Source: Coleophoma eucalyptorum
Lineage: Eukaryota; Ascomycota; Leotiomycetes; Helotiales; Dermateaceae
Direction: 5' to 3'
Assembly (NCBI GenBank): GCA_026120035.1
Contig: JALRME010000090.1
Coordinates: 1 to 22,590, forward strand
DNA: 22,590 nucleotides
Both the position numbers and the translations under genes were made by a program. Shown one piece after another: positions 1-10,174 of this stretch. Position 1 is the stretch's first letter, and each line of letters opens with the position of its first letter. The notes under the pieces were generated by a model that saw nothing but the letters and a program-made list of their open reading frames with translations, did no database searches and was not told the origin of the DNA.

Positions 1-92
1 CATTCATTGATGGGATATAACCCCATTTACGATAGACATATATAGAGAATCAACAACCACCTACAACACACTGCATACCCTGTAATTAAAGC

Positions 93-466
93 CTACGATA
101 CTATTACGAGGTCTGCCCGTTGTAAACGCATACCAACAATTACCTTCAAATGATTTTTAAATGACTTGTGAAATCTGGGCCCAAAGCCGAGATCCACTAA
201 TGCCATCCCAATCTCTTGGTAATCCACCTTGGGCTGGTGATGCATGGCATTAGGGTTGAGACATTAATTCCATTTCTCTAATCTGCAAAATCTACAACGA
301 TGGTGTTCAAGTTTTCCTGAGAGAATATAAAGGCATATTTTTGAGCTGAACGAAGCTTATATGACGTCTCTAACCATTTCCTCAAGTATTCATCCGTTGC
401 AGCGGCGTGCACGTTGGACATCTGAATTGCTACATTATGCAATTTTGCGGCACCAAACGGACCCAT
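93..466 (-). CDS. Small hypothetical protein, possibly two exons
   Basis: I do not recognise this gene. A minus-strand ORF begins at the ATG at 466 and reads to a stop at 278 (62 aa, mixed composition, motif KWLETSYKL). A possible donor (GTAGAT at 295) and an acceptor ending CACCAG (234) would skip that stop. They would join it in phase 0 to a second open stretch, 233-93, containing KVDYQEIGMAL, which is too short to be called alone. The frame stays open upstream of the ATG to about 502, so either coding extends 5' or the gene is a fragment. A TATA-like ATATAAAT lies on the minus strand near 534-541, suitably placed for an ATG at 466. The intron is 62 bp with a CCTAAT-like branch site. Coding-like composition in both pieces is the main support. 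Confidence 0.3.
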
Positions 467-829
467 TTTCCCGATTTCCCAAATCTTATTTTCGTACTCA
501 ATGAGCCCGGCTGAATGACTTTCTTATACTCGATTTATATGTCCGATGGGTTTCTTATTCATTATAAAATGAAGCCCATCCGAGCTCCCAAGAGCAATCC
601 ATAAATTTTGTCAGGGGTCAAATAAGCATACTACTACAACTTGTGTTTTAGGTAATTTAATTGCAATCTACCTTCGACAAATGGACTAATATCCTTAAAA
701 GCCAACAACCAAAATGTACAAATCCACGCAACCCGAGTTTGGCTCCTATACATCAAATTACATACTCCTCCCCTATCGATGACGACACGGCTTTGTTTCC
801 ATTTGAACTTGGGGCGGCGTCTCACTTGG
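467..829. other. Intergenic stretch with no convincing gene
   Basis: Open frames on both strands cross this stretch. None shows a motif, and the better-supported frame is the zinc-ribbon gene that ends at 830. The part near 534-541 probably holds the promoter of the minus-strand gene starting at 466. I see no RNA gene or repeat. Confidence 0.4.
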
Positions 830-1126
830 TCAAGAGAGTGTCTTTGCCGGGAAAGCTGGAAGCTCGACGCTCGTATTCCAGGGGCTTTTTGGAGACTGAG
901 ACACTTCCGCAGGCTGACAGCAACATATGTAATAGTAATGGTAGTGATGGACTTCAAGAACAGTGCTCTGGGGTTCCGATATAGCGTTATCAGATAGGAA
1001 GTGCTTTTGGACACAGCTGGAGCAAACTCCTGGTCGAGGCTCTTTGCCTGGGGTAAGCGGATGTCGGGATTGATATGAAAGAGAACGGGGTCTCTGGCAA
1101 GCAGAACATATATGCTGACGTTGCAT
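830..1126 (-). CDS. Small zinc-ribbon-like hypothetical protein (98 aa)
   Basis: The ATG at 1126 opens a 98-residue ORF. The N terminus carries two CxxC knuckles (C7-C10 and C35-C38), separated by a Ser/Arg/Pro segment containing the string SYQSRHPLTPG. This CxxC-RHP-PG-CxxC layout resembles a motif I associate with small uncharacterised proteins of ascomycetes and is likely to bind one zinc. It is followed by a His/Tyr-rich strand (VHHYHYYY) and a short tail. No enzyme motif, signal peptide or membrane segment is visible. Overlapping ORFs in two other frames (661-984 plus, 634-1014 minus) lack such a pattern and look like shadows. The function is unknown; nucleic-acid or protein binding is the usual guess for such knuckles. 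An intron in the 3' half cannot be excluded. Confidence 0.5.
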   Translation of the reverse strand: MQRQHICSACQRPRSLSYQSRHPLTPGKEPRPGVCSSCVQKHFLSDNAISEPQSTVLEVHHYHYYYICCCQPAEVSQSPKSPWNTSVELPAFPAKTLS

Positions 1127-1459
1127 TTTCTAATTTCTATCTAATACATCAGCCAAAATCTATAAACCTGGGATAGTTCTAGGACTTACCGTCGCGAATG
1201 CTACCTAATTTTGCTTCCCTCCTCAATGAAAGAAATGAAAAGTTTCCAACTAACTGCTTATTACGTCCCGTCTTATAACAGAGCATTTTACAGGATTATG
1301 CTCATCCAAATTAGAGGCACCTATAATATTATTTAAGACGGGCCTAATCTGAGATTCCTATTTAAGCGCTGGCTCCACTTGCCTTCATTTCCTATTAAAA
1401 CCCCAATTCCCACGGCCGATGCAAAATAATTCTACAGACTTCCTCCTCCTATAGCGTCA
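1127..1459. other. Divergent intergenic region
   Basis: This 333-bp AT-rich gap separates the minus-strand zinc-ribbon gene (ATG at 1126) from the plus-strand patatin gene (ATG at 1460), so it should contain both promoters. A pyrimidine-rich run (CTTCCTCCTCCTATAG) lies just before the patatin ATG. That is common near fungal transcription starts, but it could also be an intron 3' end if the gene has an upstream exon. I see no gene here. Confidence 0.4.
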
Positions 1460-4400
1460 ATGAGGACTTGTAGGCATACCCAGTGGCTTGGCTTTGTTGC
1501 TCAGGATAACGAGATCACGCTTACACGATCGAATCGTGCTCAGATCTTGCTTGAAGGGCTCTCCGAAACACAAAGTCCAAGCTTGTGTGTTCTTGTGGGG
1601 AATGTAGCTAAATTGTCGGCCTTAGCAGCGCTAGCCTCGCCTAGGATTGACAAAAAGCGGGCTGGGAAACGCCATCATGGAGAGATCCATTTACATATTG
1701 AGGCTGACAGCTCGTTTAGCGAACGGCCCGTGCTTTTTGCTGACGGAGATCTTGCCTTAACAGATACATACAAAGCTGTGTTGACAAGTGACTGCCACGA
1801 GATCACCAGATTCAATCTGCCACGATTGAGGGATGCGGTGCCAGCGCCGGATGCATATCGCACCGCCGACGGGCTTTACAACGCTCTAAGGCCGTTCACA
1901 GATGTTTTCTGCTTCTTTGCTGCCGACCTAGGCGGGGTGGAGCGAATTGCTAAAACCCTCGGCGGATGGATGGAAATAGACCATATTGCAACAGTGCCCA
2001 GTGCTCCCAATCCCCACCTTCTTATTGTCACTGATTCACCCAATTTAAATGCTTCCAAAGATACTGAGCGATTTCGCGAGCTGCTCCAACACGAAACGAG
2101 TCGGGAGGCTACAGACTTCTTTGCTTCCATCCAGGTCGTAAATTTGCTGCCTTCCAGAGACGTCTCAAGTGAAGCACGTCACCGCAAGCTGAAGGAGTGT
2201 CTTCTGCACGCCTCAGACCAAGTCCGAGCACGTCGAGTGGAGATGAGAATGCTTTTTTCAGCCCAACATTTCAGTGTTCTTCTTGATGAAGCGGTATCCC
2301 ATTTTGGAAGAAGCATTAACGAATCTTTCAGCTTTCTTCAGGCAGCCCGACGCTCCAATCCGCCATCTGAAGATCTAAGTTATCATCTAGGAAATTTGTT
2401 GGCAGAGGTCAAAGGACCCAACGATCTGAGAAATTTTGTAGTGCCGCTCATTGCGTCAAGTCTCCTTCTCGACAGCTATCCGCCGGATATGCACTGTAAG
2501 TCCGCACCCATCTGACCAGCGCTAGCTAATAGCAATCAAAGTGTTCAACCCATCAGATGTTTTTCATACTCTGTATAGCGAGCCCTGCTACAATGCATGC
2601 AAGAGGAATGTCTTGGCTCAACAAGAATCGATGCCTATGATAACTCTGTCAGGCTTGGTTAGTATGATTGAACAGGAATATGTTGCCGCATTCACAACCC
2701 TTACTCGAAGGACAACAAATACCTCGGTCGATATCCACCGCCAAGTCCTACTTCGGTTAGATGCTGAGTGGCTGTCTATTCTGTCCGAGGATACTTGCTT
2801 TGTCTGTTTGCGGAGAAGGCCTCAGTATAGCATGCCTTGTAGTCACTGTATTTGCGAGAACTATGTCAGAGTATTTGGGAGACGTAGTAAAGATAACCCG
2901 TGGGTATTTGAGATTGACTCTTGCTTTTTCTGTGGTGCCGAAACGTCCGGGATCGATGTGAAGGTGCTTCCTAGGACTGCGGGAACCCGGATCGTAACAT
3001 TTGATGGCGGTGGGGTGCGCGGCTTAGCAACTTTGCAGTACATGCAACTTCTGCAAGAGAGAATAGGACTACCCCTTCCAATTCAGGAACATTTTGACGT
3101 AGCATACGGGACAAGTTCTGGTAAGGAGTATCGCTCTTGATGGGATTGAAACAGCTAATGATACCAGGGGGCATAATCGTCCTCGCTCTGTTCGTCAATG
3201 GCTGGTCTGTTGGGAAATGCATTGAAAGCTTCGAACGCCTGGCCAAGCTTGCGTTCCAGCCAAGGCACTCCTCTTGCATACCCGTACTCTCACCGCTTAT
3301 TAATTTCATAGTATCCTACTTTGCTGATGGGCGATATCCGGCGGCAAATCTCGAGGCTGCCTTGAAGGAGGCTTTCGGTCACGATAGAAGTATTCTCGAC
3401 TGTTCCAACGCAACTGCAACCGGTACCAAGATTGGCCTTCCAGTAACCACAATTCGCGACACATCAACTTGCGTGTTCACTAACTACAACGGAATTGGCC
3501 TGAGGCCACAAGGATGCGGTAGTACCACCCCAAGCCTATCTCTGCATTGCTCATTGATATTAGGCTACCATGTTTTGCGACCGAAGAGTGGGCTCGGTCA
3601 AGTTCCAATTTGGAAAATGTAGGTCAGCTGTAACTAGTATCTTCAAACACGGAACTAATAGGGATTAGTGCCAGGTGTGGCTCTGCTGCACCTTCGTAGG
3701 TCATCCCCACTCTATGGTACTATCTACTCACATATCACAGGTACTTTAAGCCGAAGCATATCGATGACCTAGGAACCTTTCAAGATGGAGGTCTACAACA
3801 GAATGATCCATGCAATCTGGCTTTACAAGAGGCAGCTGTAATCTACCCTCTGGTGGATAAACCGAGCATAGTCCTCTCGCTAGGCACTGGGGCAGCAAAA
3901 CTAGATGACCCTCCCCGGATGTCTCCAACGCGTGGACTCTTCAACGATGGATTTATACCCCGGTTGATCCGTGCGTTCAAGTCCTCACTAGGCAGCCTTC
4001 AGAGTCATAAATTTAGAAGCCATATCTTTAGCCGCCAAGGCTCTGAGTCCAAAAGCCAGTACTTCCGATTTGATATCGCCTTCAATGGGCCAGAACCCAG
4101 TCTCGATGACGTGACGCAGATGGATCAGCTGAGAGCGGCCGCACGATCCACGGTCGAGGGATCGCGGGAGCTCGATAGACTAGCTAGGTGCCTTATTAGT
4201 AGCCTCTTCGTCTTCGAACTCGAATCAATACCTCAGAAGGAAAGTAACCTATACTGCTGTTCAGGCTCTATCACCTGTCGCCTAAGCAGCAACTCGGCAG
4301 CTCTTACTGTTCTCCTTGACCAACTAACAAGCAGCTCTGCTAAGCTGTTGTGCCAGGGTCAAGTGATCATGGATTTTAAGCGAGCTGTTCTTCCTCTGGG

Positions 4401-4659
4401 TGAAGGTCGACTTCATCTTAAAGTCCGTCTCCCTGTTGCTAGTCTAGATGCTCAGTTCTCCATCCAACTTCAGGAAGGCTCGTCAACAGCATACAACATT
4501 AGCGGTTCTCCTTTTACGATTCGATCGCTTATAGCAGCTCAAGAATTAGATGCATACTTTGGAACAGCAGATCATGCGAAGCGCAAAAGGGCACAGTCTA
4601 CACCATTTTCCTCCCGGAAAAAAGCAAAAGCTACGGCTCGAGGTTGTATAATAGACTAG
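1460..4659 (+). CDS. Patatin-like phospholipase with RING-like zinc motif, six exons
   Basis: Exons are 1460-2495, 2542-3120, 3168-3518, 3564-3618, 3669-3695 and 3741-4659. The introns are 45-50 bp with GT...AG ends, and the 988-codon frame is unbroken. Residues 1-400 form an N-terminal region I cannot assign. Residues 431-476 form a RING-like Cys/His cluster (C431, C434, C445, H447, C450, C473, C476). The patatin core follows: oxyanion-hole glycine motif DGGGVRG at 500-506, nucleophile elbow GTSSGG with S537, and catalytic Asp in DGG at D698, so the Ser-Asp dyad is complete. This family hydrolyses acyl ester bonds of phospholipids or neutral lipids. In fungi patatins also serve as effector domains of immune-like receptors; here it stands alone. 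The C terminus is strongly basic (KRKR, KKAK), possibly a nuclear signal. At 453, where C-x2-C spacing predicts a zinc ligand, there is Tyr. I am sure of the family, less sure of the first exon. Confidence 0.9.
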
Positions 4660-5313
4660 AAGTTGTATGCCTCCGAGGACGGGCGACTACAAGTTGCAGC
4701 GACAGTCTTCGGCACGATGATCTGTTTTGAATTTCTTTCGGGGCTTTTATAGCATAACCAGCCATAGTTTTTGCTTGTTACTAAGGTGATGTTGGAATAC
4801 CGATTACTGTGATTATCACGTGGTAACCCTATGTCCATTCATTTGTAATCATGTGATATCCCCCCCCTCCCCAACATCACACTGACTTGGAAGAATCAGA
4901 ACTTACATGCTCTACATTGACTTGACTTGATAACGTCCGTCCCTGCGTGCCGAAAATCCCTGCATGCCGAAAGGGTTTCACGGTTTTGGGGTCTGAAAAA
5001 TTAACCATGCAAATATATTAAGTTGAAGTTAGCTTACTAACTTATTGTTCCTTAGTTGTTTCTCGGCAAGTATATAGAACTCAATAGGAAAATATCACAA
5101 TTGTAGTGATTCTATCAGCCGTTCTGCTGCCGGCGTTGAAATTCACTTGATATGTCCCCCCCTGCTAAGTAAAAACCTTGCAGAGGCGGCCCCTGCGCCG
5201 GGAGAGCCTCACACGTACGATACCAGATCAAAACGCAAGGGAGTTCTTCTGTCTACCTCTATGATCGTGAGCATGGGCGACCCTCGAGAAAAAAGAAAGC
5301 CTAAGGCCAACAG
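4660..5313. other. Intergenic stretch, no gene seen
   Basis: There is no supported gene in these 654 bp. A C-run lies at about 4861-4875, and a 17-bp tandem duplication at 4941-4974 is listed separately. A plus-strand ORF at 5147-5446 has no recognisable motif, and from 5314 a different frame encodes the HET fragment, so I treat the ORF as incidental. Confidence 0.4.
4941..4974. repeat. 17-bp tandem duplication
   Basis: Two adjacent copies, 4941-4957 and 4958-4974, share the core CCCTGCRTGCCGAAA and differ at one internal base (G versus A) and at the last two bases. The G-to-A difference would fit RIP-type decay but is a single event. No function is apparent. Confidence 0.6.
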
Positions 5314-5529
5314 TATCACGCCTCTTGCAGCAAGCACAAACCCGACGGCGAGATCCTTTTTCGCGAACCTACGAGCGGCAATGTCCCTGCCTACGCAATA
5401 CTCTCTCATACCTGGGCACAAGAGGAGGTCAGCTTTCAGGATATAGAAGCCAGCGCGGATATAAGCAACACCGTGAGCATTACAGAATCTCAGTATCAAA
5501 GAGCGGAGTTCCTAGGTAGAGCATCGTAA
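5314..5529 (+). pseudogene. HET-domain (heterokaryon incompatibility) fragment
   Basis: In the frame ending with TAA at 5527-5529, a block reads GEILFREP, then VPAYAILSHTW (codons from 5383), then EEVSFQDIEAS. PPYAILSHTW followed by EEVxFQDI is the hallmark start of the fungal HET domain, which triggers a cell-death reaction when unlike individuals fuse. A weaker stretch near 5485-5515 fits the next conserved block (YQK-x-F-C-G). The copy stops about 70 residues in, with no downstream HET motifs in any frame and no start codon upstream, so it is a relic. The frame is not the longest ORF in the area; motif content, not length, supports it. Confidence 0.65.
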
Positions 5530-5616
5530 TACTACGATTGAAGAGGATAAGCGTACTGTTTAATCGGGACCTTTGATGTTTCTCTAGTGCCGAACTACGG
5601 CGAGAGAAGGGAGTAG

Positions 5617-5742
5617 GCATTCAGGCGGCTGGAGAAAGAGATCCATGAATTATATAGCGCTTTTACTAGAGCAAATGATCCTCGGTCGAGGATGGTCCGG
5701 AAGAAGTACGTAGTAGAACAAGAGCTGTATCTCAGCATGTAA
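5617..5742 (+). pseudogene. Short basic coiled-coil fragment, possibly of a mobile-element protein
   Basis: Between a TAG at 5614 and a TAA at 5740, a 41-codon frame reads RRLEKEIHELYSAF and then DPRSRMVRKKYV. The heptad-like charged helix followed by a basic cluster looks coding. It reminds me of the helical C-terminal part of fungal DUF3435-type (tyrosine-recombinase-related) or zinc-finger proteins, but the resemblance is weak and from memory of style only. It has no start codon and sits beside the HET relic, so this is gene debris at best. Confidence 0.25.
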
Positions 5743-6030
5743 CTTCTGCTTTCAACTTATACTCGAGGTATGGCATATGCTCTAGATTTGGCCGCCCAGT
5801 ACATAATAACGACTTCATGAAATAGGCTTAGCAGTGGGTACGACGACTAAATAACACAAGTTAAGTTACGACCTTTCATGCTGACTAATTAATTATAAAT
5901 GCTTTTCGCAGCTAAGCCATTGGAACGATATGGGGTGGATGACGTCTATAGCTATACGGCTATCGCATAACAATTTTCTATATGACAATCGGCACTAACT
6001 TATACTAATTTACAAAGCTGGCACTACAGA

Positions 6031-6873
6031 ATGGGTGATCAAGGCGAGAATCCAAGTCTCATAGGCTCTACAAATGATTTGAAGATTTATTCTTCTAGTA
6101 CGATCTCGTTGATTATGGCTATTGCCGCAGCTTATAAGCAAAGCGCACATATTACGAGAATCGAGGCTGTCAACTGCGGGATTGCATTTCTAGCAGGTGA
6201 TATACAGATACTTTCAGTAATGATCGAGTCGGTAACCAGCTTGCGAGAGCTGCGCTTTCATGGTGATCTTGTTACGCTAGAAGCATTTGAGCTAGTAGGC
6301 GGAATGGTCGTTCAAATTGCCATTGAGCGTCGCCGTGCTACACTTCGGAAGGCACTTACCGACGGATACTTTGGTCATTTCATTGCTAATGCCAATGAGC
6401 TCGAAGTCTTAGAGGTCGATCTCAACTGCCACGAGTTGTCAAGTCCTGATATAGAGGCTAGCGATATAACAAACATCTTCGGCGATTTTACGTGGCGAAA
6501 ACTCCATACCTTGAATCTTTACGGGCTCTATAGCTCGGAAGGACAGCTGCTGGATTTGATAGCTCGGCATCGTAGGAGCCTCTTTCGCCTTTTGTTAGCC
6601 AATATCGTCTTGAAGTCAGGAAGCTGGAACTCTTTTTTTTCTAATATGAAGCAAATTGTCTCAACGAGTCACCTCTGTCGAAGTAGCTTCCAGCTCTGTG
6701 GTTCGTTATATACGATATCAGCAAATGGTCAAGGTCTACGCTGGAATATGGAGCATACCACAAGAGGCGGTCAAAAACTGCAAGATGTCTGGCTTGATAG
6801 TGTGTTCACTGACTCAGACCGAGTATCTGAGCTTGAGAGTGGATTTGCTGCAGTATCGATCAATCTGGACTAG
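6031..6873 (+). CDS. F-box/LRR-like hypothetical protein, possibly N-terminally truncated
   Basis: This is a 280-codon ORF. From about residue 60 it shows irregular leucine-rich spacing (SLRELRFHG, ELEVLEVDL, KLHTLNLYGL, then SLFRLLLANI). That layout resembles the C-terminal half of fungal F-box proteins, where LRR-like strands recognise the substrate. I see no F-box upstream in any frame between 5743 and 6030, so either the 5' part is lost or it lies in exons I cannot place. A branch-like ACTAAT and an acceptor-like TTTACAAAG just before 6018 would allow an upstream exon, with the frame open through W-H-Y-R before the ATG. If functional it would be an ubiquitin-ligase adaptor or a plain repeat protein. 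The last 60 residues are less regular. Confidence 0.45.
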   Translation: MGDQGENPSLIGSTNDLKIYSSSTISLIMAIAAAYKQSAHITRIEAVNCGIAFLAGDIQILSVMIESVTSLRELRFHGDLVTLEAFELVGGMVVQIAIERRRATLRKALTDGYFGHFIANANELEVLEVDLNCHELSSPDIEASDITNIFGDFTWRKLHTLNLYGLYSSEGQLLDLIARHRRSLFRLLLANIVLKSGSWNSFFSNMKQIVSTSHLCRSSFQLCGSLYTISANGQGLRWNMEHTTRGGQKLQDVWLDSVFTDSDRVSELESGFAAVSINLD

Positions 6874-7105
6874 TGTCTCCCGACTTTGAATCAGGGATTA
6901 GCAAATTTGGTAGGAATAAGAGTCGGTCCACGTGAATCAGTAGCACGTTCATGGACGATAGTGAGAATATCGAGCTTGAAATAGAGTTCGTATGTTTAGC
7001 AGCAGTTCCTAAGCAAATTTCGGTATACAAATAGATTCAATTTGTATCTATAGGTATTAAGATCGCTTGAACCCCTATGTTCAAATATTGATTTCCTTTC
7101 ATTCA

Positions 7106-7974
7106 TTATCGAAGTGTAACATATGTACAAGTATTTGGGTCTGTAGAGCTCTAGTTAGCTTGAACATGTTAACTGGTGTTTTACTTACCAACCTCACCAC
7201 GTCTCCAACGCTGTTCTACTCTTGCAACTTTAAAAATACTTTGAAGACAATCCCATTGCTTAGAAAACTCAGGGGAATCCTTGCCAAAACCCCTTGTATC
7301 TAGCTTTTCATAAACTATCCTCTTAAGCTCTTCAATACCGAGGCTAGGATCACTCTCTGGGGCGCTAACAAGCTGTAGTATCTGTACAACATGTTGTATC
7401 TTTTCTTCTGTATGTTAGCTCAAAGATAAGCTTATAACTATATGATCTTACCACGGCCAGGTCCTTGGGTGATTTGAGAATATGAAACAGCTCTGTTTAC
7501 TTCAATTTCTAGCCCGTGCGATATGGCTTTCGTGCGCCGCTCAAGCTCTTGCCGTTCTGGCTCTTGCTGATCTGATGTTGAAGGCCTGAGTAGCATAACG
7601 AATATCTCATAAATGCTATTAAAAAGTACTTCTTCTAATTCCTGGAACTGTTTGAAGTAGAAATCTCTTATCGCACTTTGATCACTAATGCGTAGTTGCT
7701 GGGTAGGCATACCCATCTTCATGTTTTCAGGTAAAGGACGGTAGTACGAGTAACGGTAGTAGGTGTAAACTCCCACTCCACAGCTTTTGAACCACGTTAG
7801 GAGGGGGCTCAAATCGAGCTTCCCGAAGAGCGATCGCGGATTACGAGAGCCATCTGCTCTATCTTGCGAACATATCGGGGAGTCGGACGAGTCTCCAGGC
7901 TCCGGAAAATGCCCTGTTGGCTTTGTCTTCTTTCGCTTCACGCGACAGCTCGGAGACGGCGGAGCTTTAGAGCA
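7106..7974 (-). CDS. Unrecognised three-exon gene, 5' end not found
   Basis: Exons on the minus strand are 7974-7452, 7407-7189 and 7140-7106. The introns are 44 bp (GTAAGA...GCTAACATACAG) and 48 bp (GTAAGT...GCTAACTAGAGCTCTACAG), each with a clear branch site and consistent phase. The join restores a long frame past stop codons in both introns. The product (about 255 residues seen) starts Ser/Pro/Lys-rich. It then has an aromatic patch (YTYYRYSYYRPLPE), a helical segment FKQFQELEEVLF and a charged helical second exon (IEELKRIVYEKL). I do not recognise the family. The first exon is open back to 7974 but has no ATG before an internal NMKMGM; the longest ORF begins at GTG (7941). So an upstream exon is missing from this model or the gene has lost its start. 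Confidence 0.5.
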
Positions 7975-8496
7975 CTATTCCTATACTAGATTGTTAATCA
8001 GCCTTTGTAGGTATGGTAGCGAGCAGGATTTATATAAGATCGCTACGCCGATCAGTACTTCCAATGGAAGAACCAGCTACTTATAACTAGAGCAGGAATA
8101 CGCGGCCCGTTGTTACTAAATTATGTTTGGGTAAAATATAGCAGGCATTAGCTTATATAATCATGTCACTTGTGGCTGTAGCTGATACAAATATGACTTT
8201 GAGATTTCAAAGGCAACTGCTGAAACCATCACCTTTCGCCTGGTCAGCCGGCACTATTAAGATGGATCGATTCTTGTTCATTCATATCACTGTCTGCTTT
8301 TACTGCTCCGGACTAGCATCAAATGTGATTAGGATTCTATTATCTAACAAGTGGTAACGTCTGTCATCCGAGGAAGTATGGTATTGTAGAATGAACTCGA
8401 ACTGATACCAGCAGGTGGCTCCCGAAAGAAGAAATGGTTGAAGAAGGTGACATATCAATAACAACTTTATAGACTTGCTGAGAAAAAATATGATTG
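7975..8496. other. Intergenic stretch, no gene supported
   Basis: This AT-rich stretch holds a 64-aa plus-strand ORF (8163-8357) and a 62-aa minus-strand ORF (8364-8552), neither with a motif. The missing first exon of the 7106-7974 gene could lie here. One weak candidate starts at the minus-strand ATG near 8230 (MVSAVAFEISKSYL), but no strong donor follows it. Confidence 0.35.
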
Positions 8497-10174
8497 CTAA
8501 ACTTTGTCTCGTGACGGGGTGCGTCTCGAGACGCAGGGATAGACTTCATCATAGCTACGCTTTCTACTGACTGGGACTGCGGACTGCTTCGCCTCCGACA
8601 GAGGAGAGAAGCAGCTGTGTGCTAGTATCAAGTCCACCGTCAAGCGTTTGGCAGGTTCCCAGATTTGTCCCAATAGAAACTCGAGAGTTCCAGAAGGATA
8701 ACTTTGTAAGCCTGATAAAGTGGTGTAATAGTCGCTCTCTGAATCACGGACATTTTTCCATTTCAACCGACCTTCCGTGACAAAAAGACAAAGTCCAAAG
8801 ATGCCGCATGCCCACACGTCGACAGCAGGACCGTATTTTGACATCTCCATTTCAGGAGCTAGGTAGGGAATGGTCCCTATAGTACCCGGCCTTGGGTCAC
8901 ATGATTGAGCTTTGATAGTATGGCCGTAGTCTAGGATGACGGTAGTAATCTGTTCGGGCGAACAGCTCACGATGCCTAGATTACTGGGCTTAATATCCCG
9001 GTGTATAAAACCTGCAGAGTGGAGAGCTTGGACACCTAGAAGGATCTGATAGAAAGCTAACAATCGGACTTGTTTAGGAGGTACATACTCTCCGAAGGTT
9101 GTTCGAGCAAACGGGGTATACAAGATCACGACTCTCTCGGGTCTTGCAGTGAAGTGATAACGTTCATCTTCTTCATCCGTGGGGCCTCCAAACCACCGAT
9201 CTCCACGCTCATAGTGGACGCTTTCGTAGTGGAGGATATGTGGCTGAATGACAAAGTTCAGCACTAGTAGCTTAAAGCATGGATTTCGGACTCACATGAT
9301 CTGGCAGCGCTCTAAGTAATTCAACCTCTTGTGCAATTGCACGATGGGAATCACGAGTTCGTAGGAGAAACTTGGCAGCACCAGCAATACCCGTCTGGAT
9401 GTGTTTTGCGGCGCTAACAGTACTATACGTTCCGTTGCCAACCGTCCCTCTCACTATCCAATCCCCAAGCCTAGTATCCCAAGGTGACGGACTCGCTGCG
9501 ATGTCCGGTGCTGGTGGAACGGAATTCAAATAGTTACGAATAAATACACGGAGGCTCCGCTGATACGCTTCCGGATCTCCTGGGGCGAAAGTAAGAGAAT
9601 AACACAGCTGCCCAAAGTATACTCGGGTTTTTTCTTGTGTAATAACCCGCTGGCCATCAGTGAAACTTTCATCCTCGAATTTGACCACAGGAAGTCGATC
9701 ACTGACAGTTTTGAGTATCAGATTGCCGTTCTTGTCAAAGTAAATTCGGACGTGCCTTCCAGCGACTTCGTATTTTGCTTTGGGCAGCGCCAATTGAATA
9801 TCAACACCACCATTTGGCTTGGTACTTTTACTGCCCCATCGACCGACCCCTAAAAACCATCCTAGAGCAGGAATATACGGAAGATTCTCAAAGGACAGCT
9901 GGTAGTATGCTGTCACCGCTGGCAGTGTGGCATCAGTCTCGACATCGGCGCCTAACGCTTCTACATCAGACTCCGTCTCACTGGGATAGTTCTCGGTTGC
10001 TGCATCTCGAATAGCAATGTCTTGCCACCTTTTGGGGCTTGAGTTAGCATCCAAAATCATGAAATTTGCAGCATGAGAATAAATATCTTTCTTCGCATAG
10101 ACTTCAAGAAAGGCACGCTTGGCCTTGTCATTTTCTGGCGTCAAACGAGCAAAGCATTTATTGATAGAAGACAT
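8497..10174 (-). CDS. FHA-like plus serine/threonine protein kinase, two exons
   Basis: Exons on the minus strand are 10174-9296 and 9243-8497 (541 aa). The 52-bp intron GTGAGT...GCTGAACTTTGTCATTCAG joins in phase 0 and gives LPDHPHILHYE, typical of a kinase alpha-C/beta-4 region. Residues about 100-200 look like an FHA phosphothreonine-binding fold (DIQLAL at 125-130, GRHVRI around H141), but the usual Ser three residues before the His is Ala138. The kinase domain starts near 240: Gly-loop GTVGNGTYSTV (243-253), Lys268, Glu283, HRDIKPSN (D376, N381), DYG in place of DFG (398-400), APE (422-424) and D435 of the VDVW motif. All catalytic residues are present, so activity is expected. The FHA-kinase order recalls Rad53/Dun1-type kinases, but the sequence is divergent and no SQ/TQ cluster is seen. 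A Lys/Arg-rich tail may be nuclear. Confidence 0.88.

Noticed and set aside
250..255. Single TTAGGG as an internal telomere tract
   Set aside because: One unit of six bases is expected by chance in 22 kb.
634..1014. 126-aa minus-strand ORF and the 107-aa plus-strand ORF at 661-984
   Set aside because: Neither shows a motif. The third overlapping frame (830-1126 minus) has the spaced CxxC pairs.
3137..3622. 161-aa plus-strand ORF as a separate gene
   Set aside because: It is the third and fourth exons of the patatin gene plus intron read-through; splicing restores the GTSSGG and the downstream frame.
5147..5446. 99-aa plus-strand ORF
   Set aside because: It has no domain, and its last third overlaps the HET motif in a different frame.
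9264..9295. A 32-bp intron for the kinase ending at CTACTAG
   Set aside because: It is too short and gives a stop at once. The 52-bp intron ending at 9244 keeps the frame and gives a proper kinase sequence.
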